Of a DNA stretch of 5,573 nucleotides, positions 5,065-5,573 are shown one piece after another. Source of the DNA: CAZALT01 sp964485515. GTDB lineage: Bacteria > Actinomycetota > Acidimicrobiia > Acidimicrobiales > Acidimicrobilacustridaceae. The position numbers and the translations under genes are program-made. Below the pieces are notes generated by a model, which saw only the letters and a list, made by a program, of their open reading frames with translations, searched no databases and had not been told where the DNA came from. Positions within the stretch are counted from its first letter, which is position 1. Each line of letters begins with the position of its first letter. The stretch covers positions 1 through 5,573 of the forward strand of contig CAZALT010000205.1 in assembly GCA_964485515.1 (NCBI GenBank). Direction: 5' to 3'.

Positions 5065-5573
5065 TCAGTGGGTAAGCGGGACGGCGCCTTCAGGGGTGAG
5101 CGCGGCCCGGATGAAGGCCCGGAGGTGCTCGAGTCGCGCCTCGAGCAGGTCGGAGGCCAGCGGGTCACGCCCGAGGAGCCCCTCGACGAACGGCAGATCG
5201 CTGAAGTAGCTGAGCAGCGCCCCGTAGAGCGTGACGATCAGCTGCTCGGGGTCGAAGCGCCGGAAGGTGCCGGCGTCCATCTCGCGGGTGAAGTACGAGA
5301 CGGCCCACTCGAACAGCGGCTTGAGCATCACCCCGAGCTCGACGCTGAGGCGGTCACCGCCGTCGAGGGCTTCGCGGCGGGCGATGCGGACGAACTCCGG
5401 GTTCGCCTCGAAGAACCGGAAGCCGGCGGTGAGCACCTGGTCGACCCGGTTCCAACCGGTGAGGTCGTTGTGGTCGGGCCCGGTGGCTTCCTCGACATAG
5501 GCCATCCACTCGACCAGAGCGACCTCGAAGACCTCGCGGTAGATCGCATCCTTCGACGGGAAGTGGTGCAGGA
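5065..5573 (-). CDS. TetR/AcrR-family transcriptional regulator, N-terminus outside the window
   Basis: The frame stays open from its TGA stop to the right window edge, giving 168 visible residues without a start. The visible product begins LHHFPSKDAIYREVFE, the hallmark end of the TetR helix-turn-helix (recognition helix and start of helix 4, usually written Y-x-H-F-x-S-K-x-x-L). About 30 upstream residues of the DNA-binding domain are therefore missing. The rest is an all-helical ligand-binding/dimerisation domain, with a late helix (about visible residues 112-126) of the kind that often forms the dimer interface. An internal ATG at 5505 is not the start, because the HTH signature lies upstream of it. 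It is co-oriented with the acyl-CoA synthetase genes 220 bases downstream, and a palindrome at 4886-4901 is a candidate target. TetR regulators often sense acyl-CoA or fatty-acid ligands, but the ligand here cannot be read from sequence. Confidence 0.9.
   Translation of the reverse strand, partial: LHHFPSKDAIYREVFEVALVEWMAYVEEATGPDHNDLTGWNRVDQVLTAGFRFFEANPEFVRIARREALDGGDRLSVELGVMLKPLFEWAVSYFTREMDAGTFRRFDPEQLIVTLYGALLSYFSDLPFVEGLLGRDPLASDLLEARLEHLRAFIRAALTPEGAVPLTH

Noticed and set aside
4244..5209. 321-codon plus-strand frame spanning the beta gene, the gap and the TetR end
   Set aside because: It is antisense to recognised domains and crosses the C-rich tract and repeats, giving Pro/Arg-rich low-complexity sequence. 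It is a compositional artefact.

Overview
The window is very GC-rich (roughly 70% by eye). It carries five protein-coding genes, all on the minus strand, so the order of transcription runs from the right end to the left. High GC, GTG starts beside ATG starts, two candidate leaderless promoters and a split ADP-forming acyl-CoA synthetase suggest a high-GC actinomycete (Actinomycetota). An Acidimicrobiia-like lineage is a plausible guess, but nothing here proves it.

From right to left (5' to 3' on the minus strand): (1) 5065-5573, a TetR-family regulator cut by the window edge, missing most of its DNA-binding domain. (2) 4853-5064, a 212-base gap with 21/19-bp tandem repeats, a C-rich tract that gives strong G-quadruplex potential on the minus strand, and a 16-bp palindrome resembling a TetR-type operator. 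(3) 4151-4843 and 2685-4154, the beta (ATP-grasp) and alpha (CoA-binding, phospho-histidine) subunits of an ADP-forming acyl/acetyl-CoA synthetase, joined by an ATGA overlap. (4) 2583-2703, eleven perfectly abutting 11-bp repeats that fill the gap to the next gene and supply the last codons and stop of the alpha gene. (5) 1089-2537, an exported PBP4-type D-Ala-D-Ala carboxypeptidase/endopeptidase. (6) 380-1045, a stand-alone Lon N-terminal (substrate-binding) domain protein, probably co-transcribed with the PBP gene. (7) 1-379, a stretch without a convincing gene, holding degenerate 12-13-bp repeats and a short hairpin.

The likely functional units are a metabolic unit (TetR regulator plus two-subunit acyl-CoA synthetase interconverting acyl-CoA, ADP and Pi with the free acid, CoA and ATP) and a cell-envelope/protein-quality unit (PBP4 plus Lon-domain protein). 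No defence system, mobile element, CRISPR array or RNA gene is visible. The most unusual signal is non-coding: three unrelated families of short tandem repeats lie beside three different gene ends. The 11-bp array is the cleanest: all units are the same length, there are two main unit types, and its internal block is symmetric.
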